Shown: positions 1 through 10,072 of the stretch, one piece after another
Numbering within the stretch: the first letter of the stretch is position 1
Layout of the letters: every line of letters starts with the position of its first letter
NCBI GenBank assembly: GCA_017640505.1
Contig: JAEPQO010000001.1
Location: 760,625-824,624 of the forward strand
Direction: 5' to 3'
DNA length: 64,000 bases
Origin: Rhodospirillales bacterium
GTDB lineage: Bacteria > Pseudomonadota > Alphaproteobacteria > Rhodospirillales > Casp-alpha2
Position numbers and translations under genes: made by a program
Notes under the pieces: model-generated
The model's database searches: none
Told to the model about the DNA's origin: nothing
The model's input: only the letters and a program-made list of their open reading frames with translations

Positions 1-2
1 TC

Positions 3-458
3 ATGCTGATGCTGCCGGCGGGGTATGACAGCGCAGACAATTCGCTCGCCGATATTGTGCGGGATCTGCCGCTAATCCGGTTTGCCGGCCACAACATCGT
101 CGGACAGATGGTCGAACGGCATCTCAGACGTATCCGCGTCCATGCGCCGCGCGTTGCCGAATTCGATACCGCGCAGGCAGTTTCGGCCATGGTTGCCGCC
201 GGTCACGGGTTCGCGGTGGCAACGCCGATGTGCGTGCTCGAGGGCGCCGCGCTGGGGTATGACGTGGTAACGGCGCCGTTGCCCGGACCGGCGTTCGCGC
301 GCACCCTCCACGTGCTGGCACGCGGGCACGAGCTGGGCCAGCAGGCGGCGGCGTTCGCTGCGATTTGCCGGGATGTGCTGGATGAATACATGTTACCCCG
401 GGCAACGGTGCGCATGCCCTGGCTGGGTGACGGTTTCCGGGTTCTGACAAGCGCCTGA
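3..458 (+). CDS. LysR-family transcriptional regulator, C-terminal part
   Basis: Partial gene cut by the left edge; the frame is open from the first bases. The 151 visible residues look like the second half of a LysR-type effector-binding domain: the run around residues 56-80, with the pattern FDTAQAVSAMVAAGHGFAVAT followed by P, is the usual stretch that lines the ligand cleft and scores access to the second subdomain. The N-terminal helix-turn-helix would lie outside the window, so the family call rests on the sensor domain only. A strong bidirectional hairpin follows the stop codon. The target genes and ligand cannot be told from here. Confidence 0.75.
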   Translation: MLMLPAGYDSADNSLADIVRDLPLIRFAGHNIVGQMVERHLRRIRVHAPRVAEFDTAQAVSAMVAAGHGFAVATPMCVLEGAALGYDVVTAPLPGPAFARTLHVLARGHELGQQAAAFAAICRDVLDEYMLPRATVRMPWLGDGFRVLTSA

Positions 459-462
459 ATCC

Positions 463-492
463 AAAAAAGGCCGGCATTGCTGCCGGCCTTTT
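463..492. terminator. bidirectional rho-independent terminator
   Basis: A-run, then GGCCGGCA, a short loop, TGCCGGCC and a T-run. The hairpin is symmetric and sits between the LysR stop at 458 and the convergent peroxiredoxin stop at 557, so it can serve both strands. Confidence 0.8.
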
Positions 493-556
493 GGGGAAAG
501 ACGCCGCGTGAAGGGAGGGGGGAGACGGCGTCCTCTCGTTTGGTTTCCGGTTCGCC

Positions 557-1099
557 TTAGGCGGCTTTCACGGAGGCTTTGCTCTTCAGGTACTTGAGCA
601 TCGTATCGGCGTCCGAGACCTCGAACGGGTCGGTCGGGCAATTGTCGCCGAAATCCGGTTCCACGAACATCTGCTCGATCTGGCCATCGTCGACGACCAT
701 CGAATAACGCCAGGACCGCATGCCGAAGCCGAGGTTCGATTTATCCACCAGCATGCCCATCTTGCGCGAGAACTCGCCGTTGCCGTCAGGCAGCAGGAAG
801 ACGTTCTCGGCCTTCTGGCTCAGGCCCCACTGGTACATGGTGAAGGCGTCGTTGACCGACAGGCAGATGACGCTGTCGACACCAAGCGCCTGGAACTCCT
901 CATAGAGTTCTTCGTAGCGCGGCAGGTGGCTGGTCGAACACGTCGGCGTGAAGGCGCCCGGCAGCGCGAACAGGACGACACGCTTGCCTTTGAAAATTTC
1001 TTCGGTGGAGAGATCTTTCCACTCGAACGGGTTCGGGCCTTCGATCGCATCGTTACGGACGCGGGTTTTGAAAATCACGTGGGGAACTTGTCTTTGCAT
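557..1099 (-). CDS. peroxiredoxin (Prx5-type, AhpC/TSA superfamily)
   Basis: Cytosolic thiol peroxidase of 180 residues that reduces hydroperoxides at a peroxidatic cysteine. The motif PGAFTPTCS near residue 50 is the Prx5 active-site loop with that cysteine, and the fold continues through VDSVICLSVND and the conserved RSWRYSMVVDDG strand. I chose the ATG at 1099 because AGAGG lies eight bases before it; the in-frame GTG at 1108 would leave no room for a ribosome site. The physiological reductant (glutaredoxin or thioredoxin) cannot be seen. It lies downstream of the membrane hydrolase gene on the same strand, with an AT-rich 121-bp gap that probably holds its promoter. Confidence 0.9.
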   Translation of the reverse strand: MQRQVPHVIFKTRVRNDAIEGPNPFEWKDLSTEEIFKGKRVVLFALPGAFTPTCSTSHLPRYEELYEEFQALGVDSVICLSVNDAFTMYQWGLSQKAENVFLLPDGNGEFSRKMGMLVDKSNLGFGMRSWRYSMVVDDGQIEQMFVEPDFGDNCPTDPFEVSDADTMLKYLKSKASVKAA

Positions 1100-1220
1100 G
1101 GTGGTCACCTCTTGGTCTTAGAAAAAAGTCCAACGCCGTGTTGGTCACTGAGGCGATAATGATGCGGTGCAATATATTTGTGAAATCGTTTGTTTTTATT
1201 AATTTGATAGGTTTCAACGA

Positions 1221-2306
1221 TCATCCGCAAAGCCCGGATTTCTTTGGAATGACAGCCAGCATCTCATCCGGTTGCGGCAGATATGCGTGTTTTTCCGCAT
1301 CGCGGACGGTTTGCGCGCCTGCAATACCGGCAAGCAACCAATCGATGTCGCCGACGGTGCCGCGGATCGTGGGCTCGCGCGTCGGCGACGGGACCGCGTT
1401 CGGCACGCCGTTCTCGGTCTCGCCCAATTTGAACCGGAAGACATAGTTCGGCGTCAATCCAATCCTCAGGTCGGAGAAGATGATCTTCCCGTCCTTTTCC
1501 TCCATTCGGTAGAAGCCCTTGGTGAAGGCAACGAGATCCCTGTACGCCGGCGTGTCGGCAAGACATCCCTCAAGTTCCGGATGGCGGGAATGCGCGTAGA
1601 CAGTAACGTCATCACCGATCAGCGGCTGGTAAACGTTCAGGTATCGCGACCCGTCGATGACGATCGTGCGCCAGTAGAGCGTATTGAACGGCGTCGGAAT
1701 GGACAGCGTGCGGTCCGCCTCAATACCCCGGGCAGCGAGCCATGTTGCCGCCCGGGCATTGGCAATCTGCTGCAGGCCGGCTGTCCCCAGCATGTACAGG
1801 GTCGAAACGACAAGCGCCCCGGTAAGCCATCCCCTGAACCGGCTGGACACGGGATTGAGCAAAATCGCCCAGAGCGTCACGAGCAAGAGCGGCAATGTGT
1901 AAAGCGGATCGATGATAAAAATGGAACCGACGCCGACCGGGCCTTCGTACAGCGGCCAGAAAAGCCGCGTCCCGTACACGGTCATGGCATCGATCAGCGC
2001 ATGCGTCGCAAACATAAGATAAACGGCGACATAGGTGAAAAGCCTTTTGTCATTCAGGCCCCTGAAAACGCGAACCAGAGGTTCGGCGAACAGCGGCGCC
2101 GCCAACAACTGAATGACGAGCGAGTGACTGGCTCCCCGGTGTGATGTGAACGATGTTACGGGATCCGGGCTCGGTAAAAACGTGTCGAGATCCGGCACGG
2201 TCCCGTACAGGCCACCGATGAGGGCGGCCTTTCGCATGCCGATGCGGGGGCCAAGTGCTGCAGCGCCCACGGCGGCGCCCAGGGCGAACTGGGTAACGGA
2301 ATCCAT
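1221..2306 (-). CDS. membrane-bound metal-dependent hydrolase (YdjM/DUF457 type)
   Basis: 361-residue integral membrane protein. The N-terminal half carries the family signature: a PDLD motif near residue 38, SHRGASHS with two histidines near residue 55, and an ATHALID segment near residue 100, which together form the presumed metal site in the bilayer. Several hydrophobic segments follow to about residue 180, then a soluble C-terminal domain. The ATG at 2306 is preferred because upstream codons overlap the divergent PilZ gene and look non-coding. The substrate of this family is not established. Downstream lies the peroxiredoxin gene; no operon partner explains the role. Confidence 0.75.
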   Translation of the reverse strand: MDSVTQFALGAAVGAAALGPRIGMRKAALIGGLYGTVPDLDTFLPSPDPVTSFTSHRGASHSLVIQLLAAPLFAEPLVRVFRGLNDKRLFTYVAVYLMFATHALIDAMTVYGTRLFWPLYEGPVGVGSIFIIDPLYTLPLLLVTLWAILLNPVSSRFRGWLTGALVVSTLYMLGTAGLQQIANARAATWLAARGIEADRTLSIPTPFNTLYWRTIVIDGSRYLNVYQPLIGDDVTVYAHSRHPELEGCLADTPAYRDLVAFTKGFYRMEEKDGKIIFSDLRIGLTPNYVFRFKLGETENGVPNAVPSPTREPTIRGTVGDIDWLLAGIAGAQTVRDAEKHAYLPQPDEMLAVIPKKSGLCG

Positions 2307-2474
2307 ATCGGTCTCGTCTTGCTTATCTGACCGCAAGGATATTGGCCGCCGCCGCCGCCGATGCAAGGGGCGGGATGCAAACACGATCAGGCAGGTGAGC
2401 GCGGACTTCGGTATTCCACGGCTATTCCAAACCCGGGGAAGCATGTAAGTTGTTTCCAGAATAAGGAAGCCGAG

Positions 2475-2771
2475 ATGAGTGAACATCGTCAGTTTGATCG
2501 TAAAAGCGTTGCACTTGCCGGCAAAATCCGGGTCGAGGGAACGGATGCCGACCCGACGGCATGTGAAATCCTGGACCTTTCGCCCGGCGGCGCCAAAGTG
2601 AAGACTGGCAAATCCCTCGAAAAGGGCGCGGTTGTGTTCCTGCAGATCGAGAAACTGGGTGAGTACGAAGCCGATATCGCCTGGGTTCGAAAACCGCAGG
2701 TTGGTTTGAAATTCCGCGCCGCCCCCGATGTCATGGCAGAGGTCGTCATGGCGATCGCCATCTACGGCTGA
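2475..2771 (+). CDS. PilZ domain protein
   Basis: Stand-alone 98-residue PilZ domain, a c-di-GMP receptor fold. It shows a basic N-terminal start (HRQFDRKSV) and the second motif DLSPGGAKV (DxSxxG) near residue 35. The first motif has RK rather than the usual RxxxR, so nucleotide binding may be weakened. The ATG at 2475 follows AAGGAAG at good spacing. It is transcribed away from the membrane hydrolase and stands 86 bp before frmA without an evident partner such as a cellulose synthase or flagellar gene. Confidence 0.8.
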   Translation: MSEHRQFDRKSVALAGKIRVEGTDADPTACEILDLSPGGAKVKTGKSLEKGAVVFLQIEKLGEYEADIAWVRKPQVGLKFRAAPDVMAEVVMAIAIYG

Positions 2772-2857
2772 ACAGCGGCGAATAATTCTCTCCCGGGCCG
2801 TTGCCACGGCCCGCCTGCTTCGGCATAGTTTCCCAAACCTTATCACGGGAGGAAATC

Positions 2858-3967
<1,110 letters not shown>

Positions 3968-3985
3968 CCGGGTTCCGACCTTCCG

Positions 3986-4498
3986 ATGATCGCGCCCGTC
4001 AGATCATCCGTCGAGCGCGCGCCGGAAGATGTCGACAACCCTGCTGTTGCGGTTGTTTATGCGCACTGGCGTGAGAAAGCGGGTGACAGGTGGGCGCCGG
4101 CGTGGCGCGATATGGACATCATGGCGTTGCCGGGCCCGTTGATTCCTTACGTCGTCGTTTGCGACGTTGCCGATGGCGGCGAATTTATCTACCGCTACTG
4201 GGGCCGGGGGCACACCGAATATCATGGTGTGGATTTCAGCTATAAGCCGCTGAGTTCCATGTCACGGGAATGGGTTCGAAAGTTGCTGCTCGACCAATAT
4301 CAGCATGTGCTAGAAGCACGGAAGCCGTTGGTTTTCGAAACGCAATATACCGGGATGGAGCGTCCTTTGTATTCGATCCGCCTGCCGTTGTCGGATGACG
4401 GTGAAAACGTAACCGGTATCTTCGGTGTAGCCGAGCGCCGCGGCGTTTCAGAAGATCTGGCGAAATGGCTTGTCGAGAACAAAGAGGCGACCAGATGA
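3986..4498 (+). CDS. PAS_5-type PAS domain protein
   Basis: 170-residue protein that is essentially one PAS domain of the alphaproteobacterial PAS_5 kind: an opening helix (VVYAHWREKAG), the block IPYVVVCDVADGGEFIYRYWG, and a closing sheet near residues 120-150 (YSIRLPLSDDGENVTGIFG). No kinase, cyclase or DNA-binding domain is attached, so it can only be called a sensor or protein-interaction module. It starts 18 bp after frmA, and its stop overlaps the ureohydrolase start by ATGA, so the three are co-translated. A role in sensing formaldehyde or C1 stress is inference from context. Confidence 0.7.
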   Translation: MIAPVRSSVERAPEDVDNPAVAVVYAHWREKAGDRWAPAWRDMDIMALPGPLIPYVVVCDVADGGEFIYRYWGRGHTEYHGVDFSYKPLSSMSREWVRKLLLDQYQHVLEARKPLVFETQYTGMERPLYSIRLPLSDDGENVTGIFGVAERRGVSEDLAKWLVENKEATR

Positions 4499-5463
4499 GC
4501 GACAATACCTACGATAGCGGACGCCTGAACCTGCCGTTCGTCGGCCACTGCACCTTTGCCAAGCAACCGGCCGTGTTGGACTGGGACGCCTTGGAAGGCG
4601 CGGATGTCTGCGTGTTGGGCGCGCCGTTCGATATGGGAACGCAATACCGGGCCGGCGCGCGCTTCGGTCCGCGCGCGATCCGTGAAGCGTCGACCCTCTT
4701 TTCGTTCGGCCATGCCGGCATGTACGATTTCGAGGACGACGTCACCTATCTGCCGGCGGGCGACATTCGCATCGTCGATATCGGCGATGCCGACATGGTG
4801 CACACCGATACCATCAAGTCGCATGACAACATCGAGCATGCCGTCCGCAAAATCCTGAAGGCGGGCGCGATGCCGATCACGCTGGGCGGCGATCATTCGG
4901 TGCACATCCCCTGCATCAAGGCGTTCGACGACCAGGAGCCGGTGCATATCATCCATATCGATGCGCACCTTGATTTCGTCGACGAACGGCACGGCGTACG
5001 TTACGGTCACGGCAACCCGCTCAGGCGTGCCTCCGAGATGAAGCACGTCACTGGTTTCACGCAGTTGGGCATTCGCTTCGTTTCGTCGTCGAACCGGGCG
5101 GACTATGAAGCCGCCCGCAAGGCGGGCTCGGACATTCTATCTGTGCGCGACGTGCGGAAGCTTGGCGTTGAAGGCGTGCTGGCGCGCATTCCCAAGGGCA
5201 AACGCTATTACTGCACCATCGACATCGACGGCTTCGATCCTTCGATCGCGCCCGGTACCGGCACGCCTAGCCACGGCGGGTTCCTGTACTACGAGGTGCT
5301 TGAAATCCTCCAGGGACTGACCCAACTCGGGGATGTGGCGGGCATTGATCTGGTCGAAGTCGCACCGGATTACGACCGTGACGGCACCACGGCGTTCCTC
5401 GCCGCGCAATTGCTGCTGAGTTTCCTCGGCTACATCTTTCACGCCAAGGGAGTGAGTGCATGA
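4495..5463 (+). CDS. agmatinase-family ureohydrolase
   Basis: 322-residue binuclear manganese hydrolase of the arginase/agmatinase superfamily, which cleaves a guanidino or formimino group from its substrate. All metal motifs are present: GGDHS near residue 137, DAHLD near residue 163, and DIDGFDP near residue 242 (the family aspartate pair). GTPSHGGF follows as in agmatinases. The start overlaps the PAS stop as ATGA, and its own stop overlaps frmB as ATGA. Agmatine, guanidinobutyrate and formiminoglutamate are all possible substrates; sequence alone does not decide. Its placement inside a formaldehyde operon is unusual. Confidence 0.85.
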   Translation: MSDNTYDSGRLNLPFVGHCTFAKQPAVLDWDALEGADVCVLGAPFDMGTQYRAGARFGPRAIREASTLFSFGHAGMYDFEDDVTYLPAGDIRIVDIGDADMVHTDTIKSHDNIEHAVRKILKAGAMPITLGGDHSVHIPCIKAFDDQEPVHIIHIDAHLDFVDERHGVRYGHGNPLRRASEMKHVTGFTQLGIRFVSSSNRADYEAARKAGSDILSVRDVRKLGVEGVLARIPKGKRYYCTIDIDGFDPSIAPGTGTPSHGGFLYYEVLEILQGLTQLGDVAGIDLVEVAPDYDRDGTTAFLAAQLLLSFLGYIFHAKGVSA

Positions 5464-6305
5464 CCTACGAAACCGTTTCCGAAAACAAGTGCTTCGGCGG
5501 CACGCAGGGCGTTTATAGCCATACTTCGCAGGAACTGGGCTGTGACATGAAATTCGCGGTGTTCACGCCGCCGCAGGCTGAAAGTGAGCCCCGGCCCGTT
5601 GTCTTCTGGCTGTCCGGGCTGACGTGCACGGAGGAAAATTTCACCGTGAAAGCCGGCGCGCAGCGCATGGCTGCCGAGCTTGGTCTCGTCATCGTTGCAC
5701 CGGACACCAGCCCGCGCGGCGATGACGTGCCGGACGACGCGGATTCGTATGACTTCGGCAAGGGCGCCGGATTCTATGTGGATGCGACGCGCGAGCCGTG
5801 GTCGAAGAACTACCGCATGTACAGTTACGTTACCGGCGAACTGCCGGCCCTGATCTTCAAGCACTTCCCGGCACGTGCCGACAGGCAGGGGATCATGGGG
5901 CATTCCATGGGCGGCCACGGCGCGCTGACCATCGCGCTCAAGAACCCGGACACATACGCGAGCGTATCCGCGTTCTCGCCGATCGTTGCGCCGTCGGAGG
6001 TGCCGTGGGGTCAGAAGGCGCTGTCGCGTTACCTGGGTGACGACACCGAAGCCTGGGCGGATTATGACGCGACCCGCCTGATCCTGGCCGGCTGCCGCCA
6101 CCCGTCGAAGATCCTGATCGACCAGGGGACGGCGGATAACTTCCTCGAAGAGCAACTGAGACCGGAACTTTTCGTCGATGCCTGTGAAAACGGGGGGCAG
6201 CATTTCGATCTTCGGATGCAGCCCGGGTACGATCATTCGTACTTTTTCATCGCGACGTTCATCGAGGATCACCTGCGCCATCACGCCGCCCTGCTGGACG
6301 GTTAA
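5460..6305 (+). CDS. frmB: S-formylglutathione hydrolase
   Basis: 281-residue serine hydrolase of the esterase D family that splits S-formylglutathione into formate and glutathione, completing formaldehyde detoxification begun by FrmA. The nucleophile elbow GHSMGGHGAL lies near residue 145, an early LSGLTCTEENF block forms the oxyanion region, and the catalytic aspartate (DQGTADNF) and histidine (GYDHSYFF) follow in order. Length matches the family. Its ATG overlaps the ureohydrolase stop, so it is the last translationally coupled gene of the operon. Confidence 0.93.
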   Translation: MTYETVSENKCFGGTQGVYSHTSQELGCDMKFAVFTPPQAESEPRPVVFWLSGLTCTEENFTVKAGAQRMAAELGLVIVAPDTSPRGDDVPDDADSYDFGKGAGFYVDATREPWSKNYRMYSYVTGELPALIFKHFPARADRQGIMGHSMGGHGALTIALKNPDTYASVSAFSPIVAPSEVPWGQKALSRYLGDDTEAWADYDATRLILAGCRHPSKILIDQGTADNFLEEQLRPELFVDACENGGQHFDLRMQPGYDHSYFFIATFIEDHLRHHAALLDG

Positions 6306-6447
6306 TAGACGCTGCCGGGGGACCCGCGGTCGGGTTCAGGACAGCTCGCGATCATTCCTCTGAACGTAATTAATAAATGACTTGCGCCCCCGATTCATGA
6401 GGCGTAAACGCGCCCGGAATTGAAACCCGAACCCTTGGGCCGTGTGC

Positions 6448-7713
6448 ATGTTTTCGACGCTTCGCCTCGTATCTTCGCTGCTTCTGGGCGTCGCCTTCCT
6501 AATGGTCGGCGTCGGCGGCCTGTCGACGATTCTTGCCTTCCGCATGGGTGAGGCCGGGCTGCCGTCGACCGTCGTCGGTGTCGTCACGGCGATGTACTTC
6601 GTCGGCCTCGTGCTCGGCACCGGGTTCTGTCACCGGCTGATTACGAACGTCGGGCACATCCGTGCCTTTGCCGCCCTCGGGTCGTTGATGTCGGCGGCGA
6701 CTTTGGCGCATGCACTGACGCTCGATCCATGGCTTTGGGGCACGCTCCGTTTCATTGTCGGCTTCACGACCGTCGGCATGTACATGTGCACGGAAAGCTG
6801 GCTGAACGAGAAATCGTCGAACGAGATCCGCGGCCAGGTGTTCTCGCTCTACCAGGTCGTCCTCTATCTGGCACAGGGTGTCGGCCAGTTCCTGATCAAT
6901 ATTCCCGATCAGCACGGCATGGTGCTTTATATCCTGACGTCGATCCTGATGTCGCTCGCCATCATGCCGGTGGCGATGACGCGGGTCAGCGCGCCCGAAC
7001 TGCCGAAGCCGGTGCGGTTCCGGCTGGGACGGCTGTGGAATATTTCACCGACGGGCATGACGGGATCGCTGGCGGCCGGGACGGCGATGGGGGCGTTTTA
7101 TGGTCTGGGCGCGTTGTTCGCGCAACAGGCGGGCCTCGAAACGCACCAGACCGCGCAGTTCATGGGTGCGGTCATTCTGGGCGGTCTTTTGTTGCAGTGG
7201 CCGATCGGCAAGCTCTCAGACATGATCGACCGCCGGCTCGTGATCATCGGCGTGTCGATTGCGACGGCGGCGGTATGCGTCGCGATCATGGACAAGAACG
7301 TGCACAACGGCAGCGGTTTGCTGGCGCTGGGGGCGCTGTTCGGCGGTCTGTCCTTTACACTTTACCCACTGGCCGTTGCGTACATGAACGACTATGTGGA
7401 AGCCGACGACCTGGTGCCGGCATCCGGCGGCTTGATGATGGCGTACGGCATCGGTGCAGCGCTGGGGCCGGTGGTCGGTGCCATGCTGATGGACGCGGTC
7501 GGTGCGCGCGGGCTGTTTCTGTTCATCGGTGCCGTTGTCATTCTGCTGGCGATTTTCATCGCCTGGCGGATCACGCAGCGCCGGAGCCTGCCGGTGGAAG
7601 AGCAGGGCGATTATCAGACCATCCAGCGCACGTCGCCGATCGTTTATGAAATGTACCCGGAAAGCGGCGGCGATGACGTCGACGAGGACCCCGAAGACGA
7701 TACCCGCTGCTGA
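6448..7713 (+). CDS. MFS transporter (YcaD-like)
   Basis: 421-residue carrier with twelve predicted hydrophobic segments split by a central loop near residue 200. Family marks include the ESWLNEKSSNEIRGQVFSLYQ segment after TM4 and QWPIGKLSDMIDRR between TM8 and TM9, the repeated MFS loop. The acidic C-terminal tail (DDVDEDPEDD) is probably cytosolic. A GTG six bases upstream is an alternative start; neither has a clear ribosome site. A paralogue of the same subfamily lies at 26586-27860. The substrate is unknown. It converges on the Cache-domain gene with nine bases between the stops. Confidence 0.8.
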   Translation: MFSTLRLVSSLLLGVAFLMVGVGGLSTILAFRMGEAGLPSTVVGVVTAMYFVGLVLGTGFCHRLITNVGHIRAFAALGSLMSAATLAHALTLDPWLWGTLRFIVGFTTVGMYMCTESWLNEKSSNEIRGQVFSLYQVVLYLAQGVGQFLINIPDQHGMVLYILTSILMSLAIMPVAMTRVSAPELPKPVRFRLGRLWNISPTGMTGSLAAGTAMGAFYGLGALFAQQAGLETHQTAQFMGAVILGGLLLQWPIGKLSDMIDRRLVIIGVSIATAAVCVAIMDKNVHNGSGLLALGALFGGLSFTLYPLAVAYMNDYVEADDLVPASGGLMMAYGIGAALGPVVGAMLMDAVGARGLFLFIGAVVILLAIFIAWRITQRRSLPVEEQGDYQTIQRTSPIVYEMYPESGGDDVDEDPEDDTRC

Positions 7714-7722
7714 GCGCGTGCG

Positions 7723-8220
7723 TCAGCTGATCGCCGCAACATACCCCACCGAAACGATGACCCCGCCCGCGGCCTTGGAGTACGTATGCTTGGTGCCGCG
7801 CTCGCTGCTGCGCGCGTCGGCCCACTGGTAACGGGTCCACACACCTGCGCCCTCGGCAGAGACGGCGGCTTCGATCATGTTTCGGATGAAGGGTGTGCCG
7901 TGGGTGTCGTGGCTGGCGATGACGTTCTGCCCTTCGCCGCGCCGGTCGGGATGCAAAAGCAGTTTCCCGTCCGCATCCAGGACGAAAACGTACAGCCCCA
8001 GTTCCGGACGCTTCCAGAGATTCCATTCGGTACGGTTCAGCGCGCGCGGAAAGCCGAACTCGGAAACGGCGGCCGATGCGTCCTCGACCATCCGGATGAC
8101 ACTGTCGCGGACACTGCCGAGTGGCAGGTCGCCTGCGCGTACCGGCAGCGGTGCCGCCGCAAGGGTAACCGCGCCAAGCAGCCGAAGGGTGTCGCGTCGT
8201 GAAAGGTTCATGGAGATCAT
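7723..8220 (-). CDS. Tat-exported Cache-domain protein
   Basis: 165 residues. A twin-arginine leader (SRRDTLRLLGAVTLAAA) ends near residue 29, so the protein is probably periplasmic. The rest is one small Cache sensor domain (sCache_2-like): GLYVFVLDADGKLLLHPD and a C-terminal GVIVSVGYVAAI strand. There is no membrane or signalling output domain, which fits a free ligand-binding protein. The ATG at 8220 overlaps the stop of the upstream lipoprotein hydrolase as ATGA and has GGAGAA 12 bases ahead; a second ATG at 8211 is possible. Coupling suggests the two exported proteins act on the same compound. Confidence 0.7.
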   Translation of the reverse strand: MISMNLSRRDTLRLLGAVTLAAAPLPVRAGDLPLGSVRDSVIRMVEDASAAVSEFGFPRALNRTEWNLWKRPELGLYVFVLDADGKLLLHPDRRGEGQNVIASHDTHGTPFIRNMIEAAVSAEGAGVWTRYQWADARSSERGTKHTYSKAAGGVIVSVGYVAAIS

Positions 8221-9077
8221 TTTAGCGCATTCTCCTTCAGATGCGAGACCACGGCCGATGCATAGAACGCGGGAGTTTCCTGCATCACATAGTGACCGGC
8301 ATTCGGGCTGACAACGATCTTCAGGTTTGGATACCACTTGCCGAACGTGGATTTGATGTAGTCCGGCTGGAAGAACGGCAGGTCGTTTTCGCCGAGAATG
8401 ACGGTGATCGGCACGTCCAGCCCCTCGACATCGCCATGGAAGTTTTCCTTGTCGAACATGTCCAGGTAGGCGAGCCGGGCGGCCTCCGTCGATGACGAGA
8501 TTGCGCGTTCGACCTTGAACGACGCCCACGTATCAGCGAGCCGGTTGCCGGTCAGCGCGTGTATAGCCTTGGCCATGACGGCCGGGTCCTTGGCGGCGCC
8601 TTCGAGGAAACCGCGCGTGTCCTTATCCGTCTGCATGCCGTTCGCGGCGACGGGGGTCGTGGCGATTACCGAGATGACACGTTCCGGCGCGTCGGCGGCT
8701 ATGCGCTGCACGACCATACCGGTCATCGAATGCCCGACGATGTGAAACCGCTGCCAGCCCAGATAATCAGCAAGCGCGAGCGTATCGCTTGCGGCTTCGG
8801 CGGCGGTAAACGCGCCCGTCTTGTCGACGGACCCGCCATACCCGCGCAGATCCGTGAACGCGTACGTATAGCCTTTCATGTCCAGATAGGGCCGCGCGTC
8901 GTCATAATTGCGCCGGTCGCCCAGCCAGTCATGCAACACGATTACCTTCTCCGGGCCGGTACCGGTAACCTCGTGGGCGAGAATACCAGGGCTGCCGGTT
9001 GTGCCGGCACAGGCCGAGAGCAGCATCAGCGACGTCAGAAGGGCGAGGGCGCGTGGAAGTCTCAACGAAAAGGACAT
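8217..9077 (-). CDS. alpha/beta hydrolase, lipoprotein
   Basis: 286 residues. A signal peptide with lipobox LLSAC (cysteine near residue 23) predicts anchoring to a membrane on the periplasmic side. The mature part is an alpha/beta hydrolase fold: HDWLGDRRNYDDARPYL near the oxyanion hole, nucleophile elbow GHSMTGMVV near residue 125, acid in VILGENDLP, and catalytic histidine in NAGHYVMQE. Esterase or lactonase activity is likely, but the substrate is unknown. It is divergent from a LysR gene across an 87-bp AT-rich gap and is coupled to the Cache protein. Confidence 0.8.
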   Translation of the reverse strand: MSFSLRLPRALALLTSLMLLSACAGTTGSPGILAHEVTGTGPEKVIVLHDWLGDRRNYDDARPYLDMKGYTYAFTDLRGYGGSVDKTGAFTAAEAASDTLALADYLGWQRFHIVGHSMTGMVVQRIAADAPERVISVIATTPVAANGMQTDKDTRGFLEGAAKDPAVMAKAIHALTGNRLADTWASFKVERAISSSTEAARLAYLDMFDKENFHGDVEGLDVPITVILGENDLPFFQPDYIKSTFGKWYPNLKIVVSPNAGHYVMQETPAFYASAVVSHLKENALK

Positions 9078-9148
9078 CGGGGTCTCCTTGATCTGTCTGC
9101 AAGACAGGTTCGATGTCCGGAATTAAATTTACCAATGAATAAAAAATA

Positions 9149-9160
9149 TAATTATAATTA
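9149..9160. promoter_or_regulatory. 12-bp AT palindrome in divergent promoter
   Basis: TAATTATAATTA is a perfect palindrome ending four bases before the LysR start, in the gap shared with the lipoprotein hydrolase. It is a candidate autoregulatory LysR site or part of a promoter; being pure AT it may also arise by chance. Confidence 0.35.
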
Positions 9161-9164
9161 AAAA

Positions 9165-10064
9165 ATGAATATTGATGCTTTCGACCTGAATCTTCTAAAG
9201 GCGCTGGTGGCGATCTACGAGGAACGCCAGATCACGGCGGCGGCGGATCGGCTCGGCATCACGCAACCCGGGCTGAGCCATATCCTGTCGCGCCTGCGTG
9301 CCACATTCGCGGACGAGCTGTTCGTGCGCCGGGGCGGTGGCATGGTGCCGACGGCGATGGCGGAGGACCTCTATGCCCGGGTGCGGCCGGGCCTCAGGCA
9401 GTTACAGGCCGGCATTGCCGCGCCAGATGCATTCCGACCGGAGACACTCGAGCGCACTTTCGTTCTCGGCATGAACGATTACGGCGCGTCGGTCATCCTG
9501 CCGGTGCTGATCCGCCGCATGGCGAAGGCGGCGCCCAAGGTGCGCCTCAAGACGCGTCATTATGCGCATGGCACCCAATTTTCAGATCTGCGCGACGGCA
9601 GCATCGATGTCTCGGTCTCGGTGGCCGGTGAGCATCCGGGTTGGGTCAATTCGGAGCTTCTGTTCCGCGAAGAGGCAAAAGTCGTCGCCGATGCCGCCAA
9701 CCCGCTGCTCGGTGGCAAGATGACGCTCAAGAAATACACCGCCTGCCCGCACGTGATCATGGCGCCCGACGGCGGCGAGCGGAACTGGGTCGACGATCAT
9801 CTCGCCGATCTCGGTGTCAGCCGGACGGTGCAGCACGCGGTGCCGCATTTCCATGCCATTCCGGCGATTATTCGGGGCTCGTCGATGATTTCCACCCTGC
9901 CGGCGCGGATCGCCGAAACGCTTGGCCGCGATGCCGGCATCTCGGTCTACCCGCTACCGTTCCGCGCCGAAGCGCATCAGGTCGTGCAACTCTGGCCCCG
10001 GCGCCAGGACCGCGATCCGGTGCACCGCTGGCTGCGCAGGGAAGTGCGAGAGTGTCTTCAGTAA
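9165..10064 (+). CDS. LysR-family transcriptional regulator
   Basis: 299 residues. The N-terminal winged helix-turn-helix (DLNLLKALVAIYEERQITAA then GITQPGLSHILSRLRA) is complete and of the NodD/SyrM-like subgroup that opens with FDLNLL. The effector domain follows from about residue 90. It is transcribed divergently from the lipoprotein hydrolase and Cache pair, the standard arrangement for a LysR gene and its target, so control of that pair is inferred. A tRNA gene follows on the opposite strand. Confidence 0.88.
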   Translation: MNIDAFDLNLLKALVAIYEERQITAAADRLGITQPGLSHILSRLRATFADELFVRRGGGMVPTAMAEDLYARVRPGLRQLQAGIAAPDAFRPETLERTFVLGMNDYGASVILPVLIRRMAKAAPKVRLKTRHYAHGTQFSDLRDGSIDVSVSVAGEHPGWVNSELLFREEAKVVADAANPLLGGKMTLKKYTACPHVIMAPDGGERNWVDDHLADLGVSRTVQHAVPHFHAIPAIIRGSSMISTLPARIAETLGRDAGISVYPLPFRAEAHQVVQLWPRRQDRDPVHRWLRREVRECLQ

Positions 10065-10072
10065 AAGGGAAA

